64,000 nucleotides of DNA, taken from the NCBI RefSeq assembly GCF_037893015.1, contig NC_133660.1, positions 286,847,078 through 286,911,077 of the forward strand. The letters run 5' to 3'. Under the pieces are notes generated by a model. It was not told where the DNA came from. It saw nothing but the letters and a program-made list of their open reading frames with translations, and did no database searches. The DNA comes from Macrotis lagotis. Its lineage: Eukaryota > Chordata > Mammalia > Peramelemorphia > Peramelidae. Every line of letters starts with the position of its first letter. Position 1 is the stretch's first letter. Shown one piece after another: positions 1 to 10,199 of the stretch. The position numbers and the translations under genes are program-made.

Positions 1-159
1 TCTGGGTTTGTGGATACAATCCCTTTTACCAGCAAAAAAGCAAAAAAGACCAAGATCTGGGGCCCATTTCTTGGGGCCATGTGCCTCAGAGGCTCTAAAG
101 TTTTTCTCCTTATTCTATGACTGACCCGCCAAAGCAATGAAACAGAGGTTCACGAAGAT

Positions 160-780
160 CCCCCTAGTACAATGACAAACCTCCCAACCAGTGGTTAGTC
201 AACCAGAAGCAGGTGTAGAATGTCCAGTGAGGCTCTCTAATCTCTCCAAGCCTTTTCCCTGATCTAGCACCACATCTCCAGAAGCCATCCCCCATTATCC
301 TGCCCATGGGATATGAACATGGTCCGTGGATCCCATTACACTGAGGATAGAAGATAATGCAGAGAGGACTTAGAACATAGAATCTAGGATGACAAAGTTG
401 GGAAGGAGCTAGAATACAGAACACAGATCTGGGAGGGCCCTCAGAACAGCAAATAATAGAGCTAGGAGAGAGCTTAGAATAGAATATGAACTATCATGTT
501 GGGAGGGAGCTTAGAACATGGAAAACAGGTTGTCAGGGCTAGAACAGAGAACAGTACAGAGAACAGTACAGAACAGAGCATAATAAGGGAATTTAGAACA
601 TAGAATATTAAGGCTGGGAGGGAGCTTAGAACATAGAACATAGACTGAGCAGGGAGGACCCTTGGAAGAGAGCAAAGAGAATAATGGACCTCTGAGGGAG
701 CTTGGAATAGCATAGAGAATGTCAGGGTTGAGCAAGAGCTTAGAACATAGAACACAGAGGGACAGAGCTGGAAGGGCCCT
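160..780. repeat. Degenerate approximately 32-bp minisatellite array A
   Basis: Imperfect tandem copies of a unit of the form TTAGAACATAGAA..GTCAGGGCTGGGAGGGAGC run through this block, clearest at 420-770. The last unit runs directly into CTGGAAGGGCCCTTAGAAG followed by a MIR-like TTTTACAGAT...GAGGCCCAGA segment. The repeat therefore looks like an expansion of the start of a dispersed repeat. The same unit recurs near 5.6, 34.1 and 55.9 kb. The open frames on the minus strand here are by-products of the repeat. Confidence 0.75.
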
Positions 781-880
781 TAGAAGTCATGTAGCCTGGT
801 CCTCTCATTTTACAGATAATTAAAAATTGAGGCCCAGAAAATGGAAGTGACTTGTCCCAAATCACTTAACTCATAAACAT
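781..880 (-). repeat. MIR-type fragment after array A
   Basis: A reverse-oriented MIR/CORE-type core: TTTTACAGATAA..., GAGGCCCAGAAAATGGAAGTGACTTG-like text and CACTTAACTCA. It follows the minisatellite without a gap, so it may belong to the same ancient repeat from which the array grew. Confidence 0.55.
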
Positions 881-944
881 CAGGGCTGGGAATATGAGTT
901 GTAGAAAGGTTGTGATCTGTATCACTTGGATCAATGAAATAACA

Positions 945-1100
945 GAGTCAGCTAGGGATAAAGACTTGGAGTCGAGAAGATCTGAGTGTGAATCCTGCCT
1001 CAACACTTACTAGCTGTATGATTTTGGCCAAGTCAATTAAAAACCTCTCTCAGCCTCAGTTTCCTAATCAGTAAAATGAGGGTGTTCATGGTATTTTGCA
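945..1100 (+). repeat. MIR-type SINE
   Basis: Typical CORE-SINE order on the plus strand: a tRNA-like head (GACTTGGAGTCGAGAAGATC), TGTGAATCCTGCCTC, TTACTAGCTGTATGATTTTG, then CTCAGTTTCC and GTAAAATGAG. It is old and diverged. Confidence 0.75.
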
Positions 1101-1838
1101 GAGGTCAGATGCTTTGCTGATTCCACCATCTCCTTGGTACAGGTATCATTCCATTCCTCCTCTTCCTCTTCCTTGTGTTTTAATATTCTGTGAATTCCTT
1201 GGGCCAGTCAGTCCCACTTCTTCATCTCAGGGAGATGAGTGACCTCCTTCTTTTCCAACCACCTACAAGACATGGTTGATGTCATCTACAACATGAGGCA
1301 TCGTCAGTTATAGGCCGCAGGCTACTTACACCCACTGTTCTCTTTTCCATTGCCCTTTGGGTCACTGGCAATTTTGATTTGACAGAGATAAGAATGTTCT
1401 GTCACCAAAAAGAATCGCTGGGAGAATATTAGGGTTAAAAAGACTAGCTTTGGCAGCGGTGAGCCTCTCAGAATGAAGATTCTGTCCAATTCCCCCAAAG
1501 CAAGCCTGCCTTCTCCCGTTTATCTTTTGATGCTGAGTCCAACTCATTTCCCATCGGCACAACAAAAAGAAAAATAGCAATTACTAATAATCGATATTTA
1601 CCAAATCTCAGAGTTGGAAGGGATGGCTGTTTAGGGCAACCCATATCAGATTAAAAATCCCTGAAACAGAGACCGAAGAAACATTCTGAATTTAGCACAT
1701 GTATTTTTAAAAACCAAGCTGTACATAATGAGATTCAGAGTTTCATATAGGACACTGTTTCTGTTCTTTTTATATGGAAATGGTCATATTTGTTGGAGTT
1801 TGTCCAGTTTAGAATGACAAAAAAAATCATCTAAATTG

Positions 1839-1842
<4 letters not shown>
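1101..1842. other. Unassigned stretch
   Basis: About 740 bases with no recognisable gene or repeat. The text around 1600-1680 (TCTCAGAGTTGGAAGGGATG) resembles the start of the ancient repeat that also seeds the minisatellite arrays. No promoter, splice-site or codon pattern stood out. Confidence 0.4.
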
Positions 1843-1891
<49 letters not shown>

Positions 1892-1902
1892 TATGTGTGT
1901 GT
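1843..1902. repeat. (TG)n microsatellite
   Basis: An almost pure TG dinucleotide run of about 60 bases, with a few CG/CA interruptions near its right end. Confidence 0.97.
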
Positions 1903-2581
1903 AGCAGAGATGTGGTGCTATCTTTCCCATTAGAGACAAAGTCCGAGTTGATATGAGCATACTTTTATTGGGTGTTTCCCAAAGTGTAATGGGGTACCTT
2001 GGGAAATGGGGAACTAGAAGTTCCTACTATAACTTACCTAATAAAGGCTCTGATGGGGAGTGCCCCCCATTTCCTGAGATATACCATCACATGTTTGGAA
2101 ATACCCAATAATAACGATGCTCACAATATGGGGTTTCTCTGCAAAGAGACAGATGACAACACATCTGCCCATTCTATGGGACTTGCACCCACATCTTTCC
2201 CAAAAGGGTCTATTCAGTGGTCTAGAGGCTTTCCTCCCCTCCTCGTTGGCTGACCAGCAGGCTTCCCATGCTCACATCCTTGATTCTGGTTCTTGGTAGT
2301 CCTTCATCTTTTACCTGTTGTAGCTCCAAGGCCCTTCACCATGTGGGTCTCCATTGGACCTCTCCAAGGTACTCATTTCTAGTTCTTCAGAGTCAGCGGC
2401 CTGCTGGGGCTCACAGAAATGCTGCGAAGATGTTTGTATTCAGAAGATGAGCTTTTGCTCTGATGGGAAGCTTAAGGCTGGTAAGTGGACTTCGTAATTT
2501 CTCCAAAATAAAATAAAGCCCTCTCTCCTCCTATTCAATTTGGATTCAGTCTATTGGTTGTCCATACTATTTCCCTGAGAT

Positions 2582-3068
2582 AAATATGGCTATATAGGAT
2601 ATTTTATATATATAAAACTTATTACCACATTTCATGATATATAACACATTGTGATGTGTAATATATTAGATGGAATTATCACATGTATTCATATACTATC
2701 ACTATATTTTATTCATATATAATGTATATGATATATAATGTTGCTATAATATATAATAGACTTCTATCCCTATGATATAATATACTATTATATATTGTAT
2801 AACACATTACTATAGTAGTTTATAATATAGAACATACTATGTTTAATATAACAAATAGAAAATACCACATATGTTCATATAACAGCTTATGTTAATATAA
2901 AATAATATAACAGTATTTTATAGAATTATAGATTATATTTTAACACATTTAATTATATTAATATTTAATTATTATTAATTTAATATATAATGTAAATAAT
3001 TATGTATGTATTTCATAATGCATAAAATATTACTTTTTATAATATAGACTATAACATACTATAATAAT
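2582..3068. repeat. AT-rich low-complexity block
   Basis: Nearly 490 bases of almost pure A/T with repeated TATAATATA-, ATATATAA- and TTAATATA-like words. It is flanked by ordinary sequence on the left and by a SINE on the right. It looks like a diverged AT-rich microsatellite expansion. No satellite monomer of fixed length could be read. Confidence 0.8.
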
Positions 3069-3070
3069 AA

Positions 3071-3290
3071 TGTTTGTCCTTCATTCTTGAAGAAGACCAT
3101 GACTTTAGGATGGCATGACAATCACATGAATCAGATTTGAGTGAGGGGAGCTGTGCTAAGTCCCCAGCCTCACTTTCTCCTCCAGCGTCATCTGGGTCCA
3201 GTGGCCAGATAGGAATCAGGATGACTGGAGATGGCTCTAGATGTGAGGAAGTCAGGATGAAGTGACTTGCTCAGGGTCACACAACTAGTG
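3071..3290 (-). repeat. Long marsupial SINE with RTE-like tail
   Basis: Reading the minus strand, the element ends in the RTE-like tail GAATGAAGGACAAAC-type sequence (TTGTCCTTCATTCTTGAAG on plus). Upstream of the tail it has CAAATCTGATTCATGTGATT, GGCTGGGGACTTAGC and CCTGACTTCC. A MIR-type AGTGACTTGCTCAGGGTCAC block marks the head side. It is truncated in the head. Confidence 0.75.
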
Positions 3291-3358
3291 TCAAATGTCA
3301 TATGATATCACATATGGCTATATTTTCCCCATATTGGGCTATGTATTATATATTTATT

Positions 3359-3398
3359 ACACACACACACACACACACACGCACACACACATACACAC
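3359..3398. repeat. (AC)n microsatellite
   Basis: A run of AC dinucleotides with two interruptions. Confidence 0.95.
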
Positions 3399-3419
3399 TC
3401 AGATTTGTACAAGCCTCCT

Positions 3420-3990
3420 GGTGTCCTTCTCAAATGCATGTTGAAATCCAGACATTCTTCATTGACCTTGTCATTCTGGTGTGAATGGAGAGGTCAGACT
3501 CCTTTGGGTGATTTCTTATCTTTTCTGGTAAGTTCTGCAATGTCTGGGGCCTTGATTTAATCTACACAATGTCCACCACAGATAAAATCATCAGGAGCCC
3601 TCTGCCAACCACAGGAAATTCCTCCCTTCCCTGGACCCTGGACTGGATCTTCTCCATCAGTGTTGAATACTTCTGGCAAGCATACATCTCCCTGTTTTAT
3701 GTCTCACCTAATAATTATTATCAGAGGGTCATTGAACAGGGTTATTTCTGTTGTTATAATTTCCAAAGAATCCTAGATGGTCTTGCTGTGAAGTAGTCTT
3801 CAGGGGAGTGTTTGTTCTGCCCAATTAAATGCTTTTTCATAATATACAAACAAGAAGCGCCATGGGATCTGATATTCTCTCCATCTTTCAGTCAACTGTG
3901 AGGTGGTGAGGATATGTGCCATCATTGAGTGTCTTTTGCAAAAGCCTGCCTTTTCCCTATTGCTTGCTACTCATGGAAGATTCCCTCATA
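3420..3990 (-). mobile_element. RTE (BovB-like) LINE fragment, reverse-transcriptase region
   Basis: On the minus strand, bases 3814-3892 read as a peptide containing EYQIPWRFLFVYYEKAF. This matches the fingers/palm boundary of RTE-clade reverse transcriptases (family form: EYRIPLC..FVDYEKAFDS). The catalytic-region Asp of DYEKAF is replaced by Tyr and the frame is interrupted, so it is a dead relic. RTE elements are the expected source of the tail seen on the long SINEs in this window. Both ends are diffuse and the left end may extend further. Confidence 0.7.
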
Positions 3991-4384
3991 CCAAAGCTCA
4001 GGGACCCCCATGAAGATAGACAGGTAAGGAGGTTGTAGGTTATAGGTTGGTAATGGCTGTTCTTTTGGCTGACATTTTCCTCCCATATTAAGATCTGAGA
4101 TGTTTCCCCACATGTTTGGGAGCTCCCCTTTCTTTATCCCATATTTATTGGCCCTCAAGTTTCCACTGGAAAGACTCGATCAGATTTGGTAACTTTTGCC
4201 AGACTTACTGGCTTCTGAAGTACTCACAAAAGTCAAATTACAACCTCCCAGGGCCTCGGGCAACACTACAAAACTATTGTAATGGCTGAAGGAAACTATG
4301 GAACAGACAGGTTGGCCACAAGCATCTATTAAGGGATTACTACTTTTACCTTTCCAGTCTTCATATACCTTACTCCTCTCCATA

Positions 4385-4700
4385 TAATCTATGATTCAGT
4401 GCCACTGGACTCCTTGCTGTTCCAGGAACAGAAGACTCCATTTCTAGACTCCAGACTTTTGCCCTGGCTGTGCCCCCTGTCTGGAATGCTCTCCCTCCTC
4501 AGCTGTGCCTCCTGGCTTCCTTCAGATATCAGTCAAACTCTCATCTTCTTTCCTTTTCCCAGGTCTCCTCTATCTCTGTGCCTTCCCTCTTAGCCCCAGC
4601 CCCTACATCTTGTTTCTCCATAGGTCTGGGACATACTGTCTCTCCCATTGGACTGGGAACTCCTTGAGGGCAGGGGCTGTTAGAGACTGGCTTAATAATT
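4385..4700 (+). mobile_element. L2 LINE 3' end
   Basis: The plus strand follows the L2 3' end: CCTTGCTGTTCCAGGAACAG, then CTGTCTGGAATGCTCTCCC, the ATCAGTCAAACTCTCATCTTC stretch, and finally TTGGACTGGGAACTCCTTGAGGGCAGGG. The several overlapping open frames are remnants of the L2 ORF2 C-terminus and 3' UTR. Confidence 0.75.
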
Positions 4701-4785
4701 GCTAATTGACTAACCATGTGCCAGCCAAGACATAACAAGACAGTCCCCGTCCTCAAAGAGCTTACATTCTAATGGGGAAGACAAC
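4701..4785 (-). mobile_element. L2-type 3' terminal fragment
   Basis: Reverse-oriented L2 3' tail: ATGTGCCAGCCAAGAC, then GTCCTCAAAGAGCTTACATT and CTAATGGGGAAGACAAC. It abuts the plus-strand L2 3' end to its left. Confidence 0.6.
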
Positions 4786-4854
4786 ATGGCCTCTAGCTCC
4801 TTCCTGGAGGAGCCCTTAGCTTTGCCCAGAAAAAGAAAACAAAACAAAACAGTC

Positions 4855-4940
4855 TGTGCCTCCTACCCCAGCCAACAATTGTGCAGGTCTGCTGATAATT
4901 ACCTGGGCAACCAGGTAATTGCATGTGGGGCTGGAAGAGA
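4855..4940. promoter_or_regulatory. Candidate conserved noncoding element with perfect palindrome
   Basis: A short non-repeat island between L2 and MIR sequence. It carries an exact inverted repeat: AATTACCTGG at 4897-4906 and CCAGGTAATT at 4911-4920, separated by four bases. Each arm holds a CAGGTA E-box-like site of the type bound by ZEB/Snail-family zinc fingers and a TAATT homeodomain-like half site. ATTGCAT follows on the right. That it is a cis-regulatory element is inference; the palindrome is seen directly. Confidence 0.35.
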
Positions 4941-4999
4941 CCATAAAGGTTCAGCACTCACTCTAGATAGCGAAGGGGCCTCATCCAGTCCACCTGTCT

Positions 5000-5210
5000 C
5001 ATTTTACAGATGAGGAAACTAAGACCCAGGAAGAATAGGAGATTTGGAAGAGCTGAGGAAGACCTCAGGGTTGCTCTAATCCAACCAGATCATTTTACAA
5101 ATTAGGAAACTGAGACCCAGAGCAGGGGTTGTCACTTGCTCAGGGTTGGAGAGGTAGAGAGCATCAGAGACAATTTTGAAACCAGGCCCTCTGCTTCTAA
5201 AGGGGGTCTC
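5000..5210 (-). repeat. MIR-type fragments
   Basis: Two tandem reverse MIR-like cores: TTTTACAGATGAGGAAACTA at 4999-5020 and TTTTACAAATTAGGAAACTG near 5090. Each is followed by AGACCCAG, and the second by GTCACTTGCTCAGGG. They are preceded by GAGCTGAGGAAGACCTCAGG-type text, the same ancient repeat that seeds the minisatellites. Confidence 0.65.
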
Positions 5211-5464
5211 TCAATCTGACTATAACTCTGAGAGTGGAGATGAGGAGGGAAGACAAAATCTTGTGCAAATGAACTCTTAGTTGGGAACTTTGCAAAGGGC
5301 TTTAGGGTTCATTGGAGCCTCCACAAGGTTGTGAGCTTGGGAAGCCCCATCTGCCACATGAAGAAAGGAAAACTCATAGGCATTCCCATTTGTGTCTTGG
5401 GCAGGATTCAAACTAGATCCATCCTGGCTGGAGACCAGGGTCTTGTCTCTATTCAGTAGAAGCT

Positions 5465-5830
5465 AAGGTCTTTTAAAGCAGAGAGTGTTAGAGATAGAAC
5501 AAGGGATGTCAAAGCTGGGGGGGGCTTAGAACAGGGGATGTCAGAACTAAGGGGGACCTTATAACAGGGAATGTCAGAGCTAGATGGGTTTAGAACAGGG
5601 GATGTCAGAATTGGGGAGCCTTAGAACAGGGGATATCAGAGCTGGGGGTACCTTAGAATAGGAAATGTCAGAACTGAGAGCAGGGTCTTAGAAGAGGGGA
5701 TGTCAGCACTGGGGTCTTAGAACAAGGAATGTCAGAATTCAGAGGGACTTTAGAACTTAGAACATAGGATGGCAGAGTTGAGAGTAAGCCTCAAAGACAG
5801 AACATGGAATGTCATCCCTTGGAGAACCAT
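5465..5830 (+). repeat. Approximately 32-bp minisatellite array B
   Basis: Repeated TTAGAACAGGGGATGTCAG units begin near 5526, 5559, 5589, 5621 and 5653, a spacing of about 30-33 bases. Degenerate units continue to about 5800. Unit starts are followed by variable GAGCTGGGGG text. It is the same family and orientation as the arrays at 0.4 and 55.9 kb. Confidence 0.85.
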
Positions 5831-6640
5831 AAAAACATAGATTGACAGAGTAGAGAAAGACCTTTCTGATTTTCCAGAGGCCCCTGAAGGCCCAGAAGGC
5901 AGGATGACACACCATGAATCCTCTAATTAGTGGTAGAATCTGAACCCACTCTTCCTTTATGCCATCAAACCACCCCCATCTTTTCTCCCCAAGGTAAATG
6001 ATTGGAGAATGGACTTCTGGCTCCTTCATCTGTCTTCTTCATACAAAGCTCTGCACACAGTAGGTACTTAATGTTTACTGAATGAAAAGTTGAAGGGAGT
6101 CTCTGTATGATCTCAGGGAAATGTTTTCATTTTCCTTGGTAGGAAAACAATCCTATTATCAAATTAAAGTAATTCTCACTAAGGCATGAATGATTCATCT
6201 GCTTCACTACCCCAGGGATGTGTTTTAGGACCCAGAAGGGAGTTTGTGACTCAAGTGACCCAAGAGTTAGAATGTGGGTGGGAGATGACCTTGGGTACCA
6301 TCACCCTCCTCACCCCCTCCATATATCTCCCAAGCAGCTGGGCATCCCCTTCTGAAAAGCTTCCCCAAGTTGAGAGACCACCCAGGCCCTTGGTCTCAGT
6401 GGAAATGGACCAGGCCAAGGACAAGGAAGGAACACTGGCCCTGGGGATGGTCTAAGTGCATATGACCTTAGGTGAGTCACGTCTCTCTGAGCCTCAGTTT
6501 TCCCATTTGGTGTTTGTTGTGAGATCATAGAGTCAGAAAGGAGAAGAGCTTTACAAGCTTATCCAACTGCCATCATCTTACAGAAGAACCTCAAGCCCAG
6601 ACAAGTTAGGAGACTTCCACAGGGATGAAGTAAGTGAAAA
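5831..6640. other. Mostly unassigned stretch with small repeat fragments
   Basis: Around 6035-6090 a short L2-like tail is visible (CACACAGTAGGTACTTAATG). Near 6530-6640 there is old MIR-like text (CATAGAGTCAGAAAGGAG...ACAGAAGAACCTCAAGCCCAG). The middle (6150-6500) has no feature I can name. Confidence 0.4.
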
Positions 6641-6649
6641 GTCAAGATC

Positions 6650-6735
6650 CTAAGGTCCCTCTCTGCTCTGATGTTCTGTGTTCTAAGGTTCTAAGCTCCC
6701 TTCTTGCTCTGATACTTAAGATTCCATTCATTCTC
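6650..6735 (-). repeat. Short copy of the minisatellite unit, reverse orientation
   Basis: Two or three imperfect reverse units, CTAAGGTCCCTCTCTGCTCTG..GTTCTGTGTTCTAAGG and the next GCTCTGATAC copy. They match the reverse complement of the 32-bp units seen elsewhere in the window. Confidence 0.5.
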
Positions 6736-6817
6736 AGGATGGCAAAGGAACCAAGCTTTCCTTCCCAGAGTTAACAACTCAGTGTCCAAGATGAACCAAC
6801 AGATGTGAGAAACAAGA

Positions 6818-7045
6818 GGGAGGCAGTGTGGTCTAGCCGACAGTGGATTGGACTTTGGATACAAGAGGACTTGGATTTGAATTCCATTTTCAATACTTAC
6901 TAGTTGTGTGACCCTAGGCAAGTCACTTTATCTCTGTCTACCTCAGTTTCCCAATCTGATTGTGGGGTTCACATGAGATAATGTTTGTAAAGTGTTAAGC
7001 AAATCATAAAGTGCTATAGAAAGCTTAACCATCATCATTAATATC
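6818..7045 (+). repeat. MIR-type SINE
   Basis: A long CORE-SINE copy: GGCAGTGTGGTCTAGCCGAC head, TTGGATTTGAATTCCATTTT, TTACTAGTTGTGTGACCCTAG, CTCAGTTTCCCAATC, then the AGATAATGTTTGTAAAGTG 3' region. Confidence 0.85.
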
Positions 7046-7324
7046 ATTATAGACAAATGAAGATAATTGAGCAAACTAAAACCCCGCATATGACCAGAAG
7101 CTCACTACTTCTCCTTGCTAGGGAGCTTCTGAAGTTCTAGTTCCCAACACCCAATTCCATTGGGCCCTGAGTGGTTTAAATACTTCTTGGTCAGAGTGGC
7201 CATCTATCTATAGGGTGTACTTAGAAAATACCCTCCAAGGGTGAACTGGTCCAACCATTCTGGAGAGCAATGTGGAATTAGGCCAAAGGGCCATCAAACT
7301 GCATATCTTTCAACCAACAATACT

Positions 7325-7523
7325 CTTTGGGACTCCATTTGGGACTTTCTTGGCCAAAATACTGGAGTTGTTTGCCATTTCCTTCTCTAGCCTGCTTGTC
7401 AGAGGAGAAAACTGAGGCAAATAGTGAAATGACTTGCCCAGGGTCACAAAGCTAGTATATAACTGGAGTCAAATTTGAACCCAGGTATTCCTGACTCTAC
7501 CCACTGACACATCTAGCCACTCT
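7325..7523 (-). repeat. MIR-type SINE inside the L1
   Basis: On plus it reads GACTCCATTTGGGACTTTCTTGGC, then GAGTTGTTTGCCATTTCCTT, GAAAACTGAGGCAAATAG, GACTTGCCCAGGGTCAC and the reversed head CACATCTAGCCACT. L1 sequence lies on both sides, so the SINE inserted after the L1. Confidence 0.8.
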
Positions 7524-8073
7524 ATGATGAGATTCTATTGTGCCTTAAGAAATGACCAGCAGGATGACTTTAGAAAAACCTTATATGAAGACTTATTTGA
7601 ACTGATGCAAGGAGAAGTGAGCAGAACCAAAAGAACACTATACATAGTAGTAGAAATATTGTGTGATGATCAACTGTGAATGACTTAGCTATTGTCAAAA
7701 TTACGATGCTCCAAGACAATTCTAAAGGACTAATGGTAAAAAAAATGCTATCCACCTCTAGAAAAAGATCTGAGATTCTGAATGCAGATTGAAATAGACT
7801 TTAAAACCTTTATTTTGGGGGGGGTTGTCTGTTTCCCCCCCTTCAACTTGGCTAATGTGAAAAGGGAAGAATCAAGAGGGAGGGAGATAATTTGGAACCC
7901 CAATTTCTAACAAAATGAATATCAGATTGTTTTCATGGGGGTGGGGTGGGAAGGGAGGGTGGTGGGAAGATGTGGAACTCAGAAGTTTGCAAAAGGATGA
8001 ATATCTTTTGGAAACTATAGTTGCATGTAATTGGAACATAAATAAGAAGGGGGAATGTTAAGAATTGTTTTTA

Positions 8074-8222
8074 GGTGGCTAGGTGGCACAGTGGATAGAG
8101 TACTGGCCTTGGGGTCAGGAGGACCTGAGTTCAAATTTGGCCTCAGACACTTAATAATTACCTAGCTGTGTGACCTTGGGCAAGTCACTTCACCCCACTG
8201 CCTTAGAAAATCTAAAAAAAAA
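8074..8222 (+). repeat. Short marsupial SINE inserted in L1 tail
   Basis: A full-length copy: GTGGCTAGGTGGCACAGTGG head, GAGTTCAAATTTGGCCTCAG, ACCTAGCTGTGTGACCTTGG, GGGCAAGTCACTTCACCCC and an A tail. Exact 14-base target-site duplications AAGAATTGTTTTTA flank it at 8060-8073 and 8223-8236. This proves insertion into the L1 3' UTR. Confidence 0.93.
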
Positions 8223-8394
8223 AAGAATTGTTTTTACATGTAATTGAAAAAATAAAATATAAAATTTTCACTCAAAAATATACATAAAATAAAGCAGTCC
8301 ACCCCACCCTCAGCCTTCCCCCTCAAGTCAGACCTTCTTTGTGATACCCTGCCTGAGAGTCTACCATTAGAGATGATAATCACAGTCAATTCAA

Positions 8395-8515
8395 GCTAAT
8401 TATAACCAACTCTTCACTTGTTATCTTGCTTCATCTTCACAATAATACTTTGAGGTTGGAAGAGACAGGTATGATTATCCCCATTTCACAGATAAGGAAG
8501 CTGACATTCAAGGTA
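8395..8515 (-). repeat. MIR-type fragment
   Basis: Reverse core: TCATCTTCACAATAATACTT, TATGATTATCCCCATTTCAC, AGATAAGGAAGCTGAC. Confidence 0.7.
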
Positions 8516-8744
8516 GGACTTGCCCTTTCTTTCAGGTCTCACCAGCTTCTGGGCTGGGAAATTAAAGGGTGGAGTTTGAGAATAGAGAGAGGCCCATGGG
8601 TCAAGGGCCTTGGTGTAAAAAGATCCATGGATGATAGAACCAGTGAGTGGGTATTTGGGGGGATCTCTAACATTCTGGGGTGGATTTAGTAGAGTCAGAA
8701 TGCTTAGAGAACAGTAGTGCATGGAGAAACCCCAGAAGTTGTTG

Positions 8745-8948
8745 TCCAACTATTCATGACCCCATTTGGGGAGTGGTTGACCATTTTTTCTTCTCCAACT
8801 CATTTTACAGATGAGGAAACTGAGGCAAAATAAAGTTGAGTGACTTGTCCAGGGTCACACAGCTAGAAAATATTTGAAACTGGATTTGAATTTAGGGAGA
8901 TGAGCTTTCCTAACTTCAAGGCTGGTCCTCTGTGCACTATGGAACCCC
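8745..8948 (-). repeat. MIR-type SINE
   Basis: On plus: CATGACCCCATTTGGGGAGT, GACCATTTTTTCTTCTCCAAC, TTTTACAGATGAGGAAACTG, GACTTGTCCAGGGTCACACA and a reversed head near 8940. It is a nearly complete old copy. Confidence 0.8.
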
Positions 8949-9239
8949 TTGCTGTTCAACCCAGCGGGCCTGGGTACAAATCCTGCCCTTGACATATTAA
9001 CTGTGAGGCACTGATGGCAACTTTCATTGGTTGAGAAACTTTGTTCAGAATACCCAGTGGAGTCAGGTCAGAATACCCGCCATGGAGTCAGGAGTACTTG
9101 GGTTCAAATTTGGCCTCTATACTAATGAGATCATAGGCTCAGGCCCTGTTCTTATCCTTAGAAGTCAAAGATATTAATATTGGGCAGAATCTTAAAAGTC
9201 AAGTCATTTTATATTCTCCTTTTCAAATGAGAAAAGTGA

Positions 9240-9410
9240 ATCGTGTCTCCCAAGCATTTATTAGGCTCCAAGTCAACTCAACAAATTGTGCTAGGCCCTG
9301 GGAATACTATTTCTAGTAAAAAGAAAGCTAGATTCTGCCCTCAGGGATTTGATTTGATTTGATTTTTTTCCCTCAGGGATTTTATAATCTAATGCAGAAG
9401 AAACATTAAA
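9240..9410 (-). mobile_element. L2 3' end fragment
   Basis: Reverse L2 tail: CAAGCATTTATTAGGCTCCA, GTGCTAGGCCCTGGGAATAC, CTCAGGGATTTTATAATC. The words GATTT and CCCTCAGGGATTT are locally duplicated (9342-9385). Confidence 0.6.
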
Positions 9411-9589
9411 GGGAACTGAAAAGGGGAGGGTGGGAGGAGGGAAAGTACCCTGTATGTTTGGGAGGAGGGGAAAAAAGATAATGAAGTCTGGAGAATGAAA
9501 AGTCGATGTTCAAAATGGGGGTTGTTATTGGAATTCACCAATAGGGGCTGAGCTTCCTGTGGGCAGAAGGGTAACATGGCAGCAAAGTC

Positions 9590-10010
9590 TGGAAAGGGAA
9601 GCCTACTAAGTGCTGGGCTCCTCTGCCAGGGCTAGGGATGCATAGCCAAAATGAAGTAGTCCCTGACCTCAAGAGCTTGAAAAGTTTTATCAGGGAAGAT
9701 ATATCCCGATATAAATTTAAGAAACAATACAGCATAGGGGCAGCTAGGTGGCGCAGTGGATAGAGCACCGCCCCTGGAGTCAGGAGTACCTGAGTTCAAA
9801 TCCAGCCTCAGACATTGAATAATGACCTAGCTATGTGGCCTTGGGCAAGACACTTAACCCCATTTGTTTTGCAAAAACCTAAAAAAAAAAAAGGAAACAA
9901 TACAGCATAAATATGAGGCAGTTTAGGAGGAGGACAATCACTCTCATTTGGAGGAATCAGGAAAGGCCTCCTGTGGAAGCTAGTGTTTGAGCTGAGTCTT
10001 GAAGAATACT
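9590..10010 (-). mobile_element. L2 3' end split by a SINE
   Basis: Reverse L2: CTACTAAGTGCTGGG, then TAGTCCCTGACCTCAAGAGC. It resumes after the SINE with CAGGAAAGGCCTCCTGTGGA and GAGCTGAGTCTTGAAGAA. The SINE at 9737-9893 interrupts it. Confidence 0.7.
9737..9893 (+). repeat. Short marsupial SINE with 16-bp target-site duplication
   Basis: A full-length copy beginning GGGGCAGCTAGGTGGCGCAG and ending in an A-rich tail. It is flanked by exact 16-base duplications GAAACAATACAGCATA at 9721-9736 and 9894-9909. This is the hallmark of L1-driven retrotransposition. The body is well preserved, so the insertion is relatively young. Confidence 0.95.
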
Positions 10011-10199
10011 AGAAATTCTAAAAGACAAATGTAAAGGAGTCCATTCCAACACAGCCAGAGAAAACGTGTAGAGATTAGAGATAGAGTGTTATATAGGAGG
10101 ACTGCAGATCTCAGGAAAGCAAACATATTCACAAAGAAGCTGAAAAGATTGGTATTAACTGGATTTTCTAGGGTTTTAAAAACCAGAGTTGTCAGCAAA

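Larger units (their letters stand above)
7245..8271 (+). mobile_element. L1 LINE 3' end (ORF2 C-terminus and 3' UTR), twice interrupted
   Basis: The copy opens with the ORF2 text CCATTCTGGAGAGCAATGTG and resumes at 7524 with ATTGTGCCTTAAGAAATGA, TTTGAACTGATGCAAGGAGA and GTGTGATGATCAACTGTGAA. The 3' UTR has a G-rich segment (7936-7967) and ends in TGTAATTGAAAAAATAAAAT. A MIR-type SINE (7325-7523) sits inside ORF2 and a younger SINE (8074-8222) sits just before the tail. It is 5' truncated and non-functional. Confidence 0.85.

Noticed and set aside
8074-8150. tRNA-like box A/box B text in SINE heads (here and in all SINE copies)
   Set aside because: Part of tRNA-derived SINEs; no intact cloverleaf or acceptor stem, so no tRNA gene is called.
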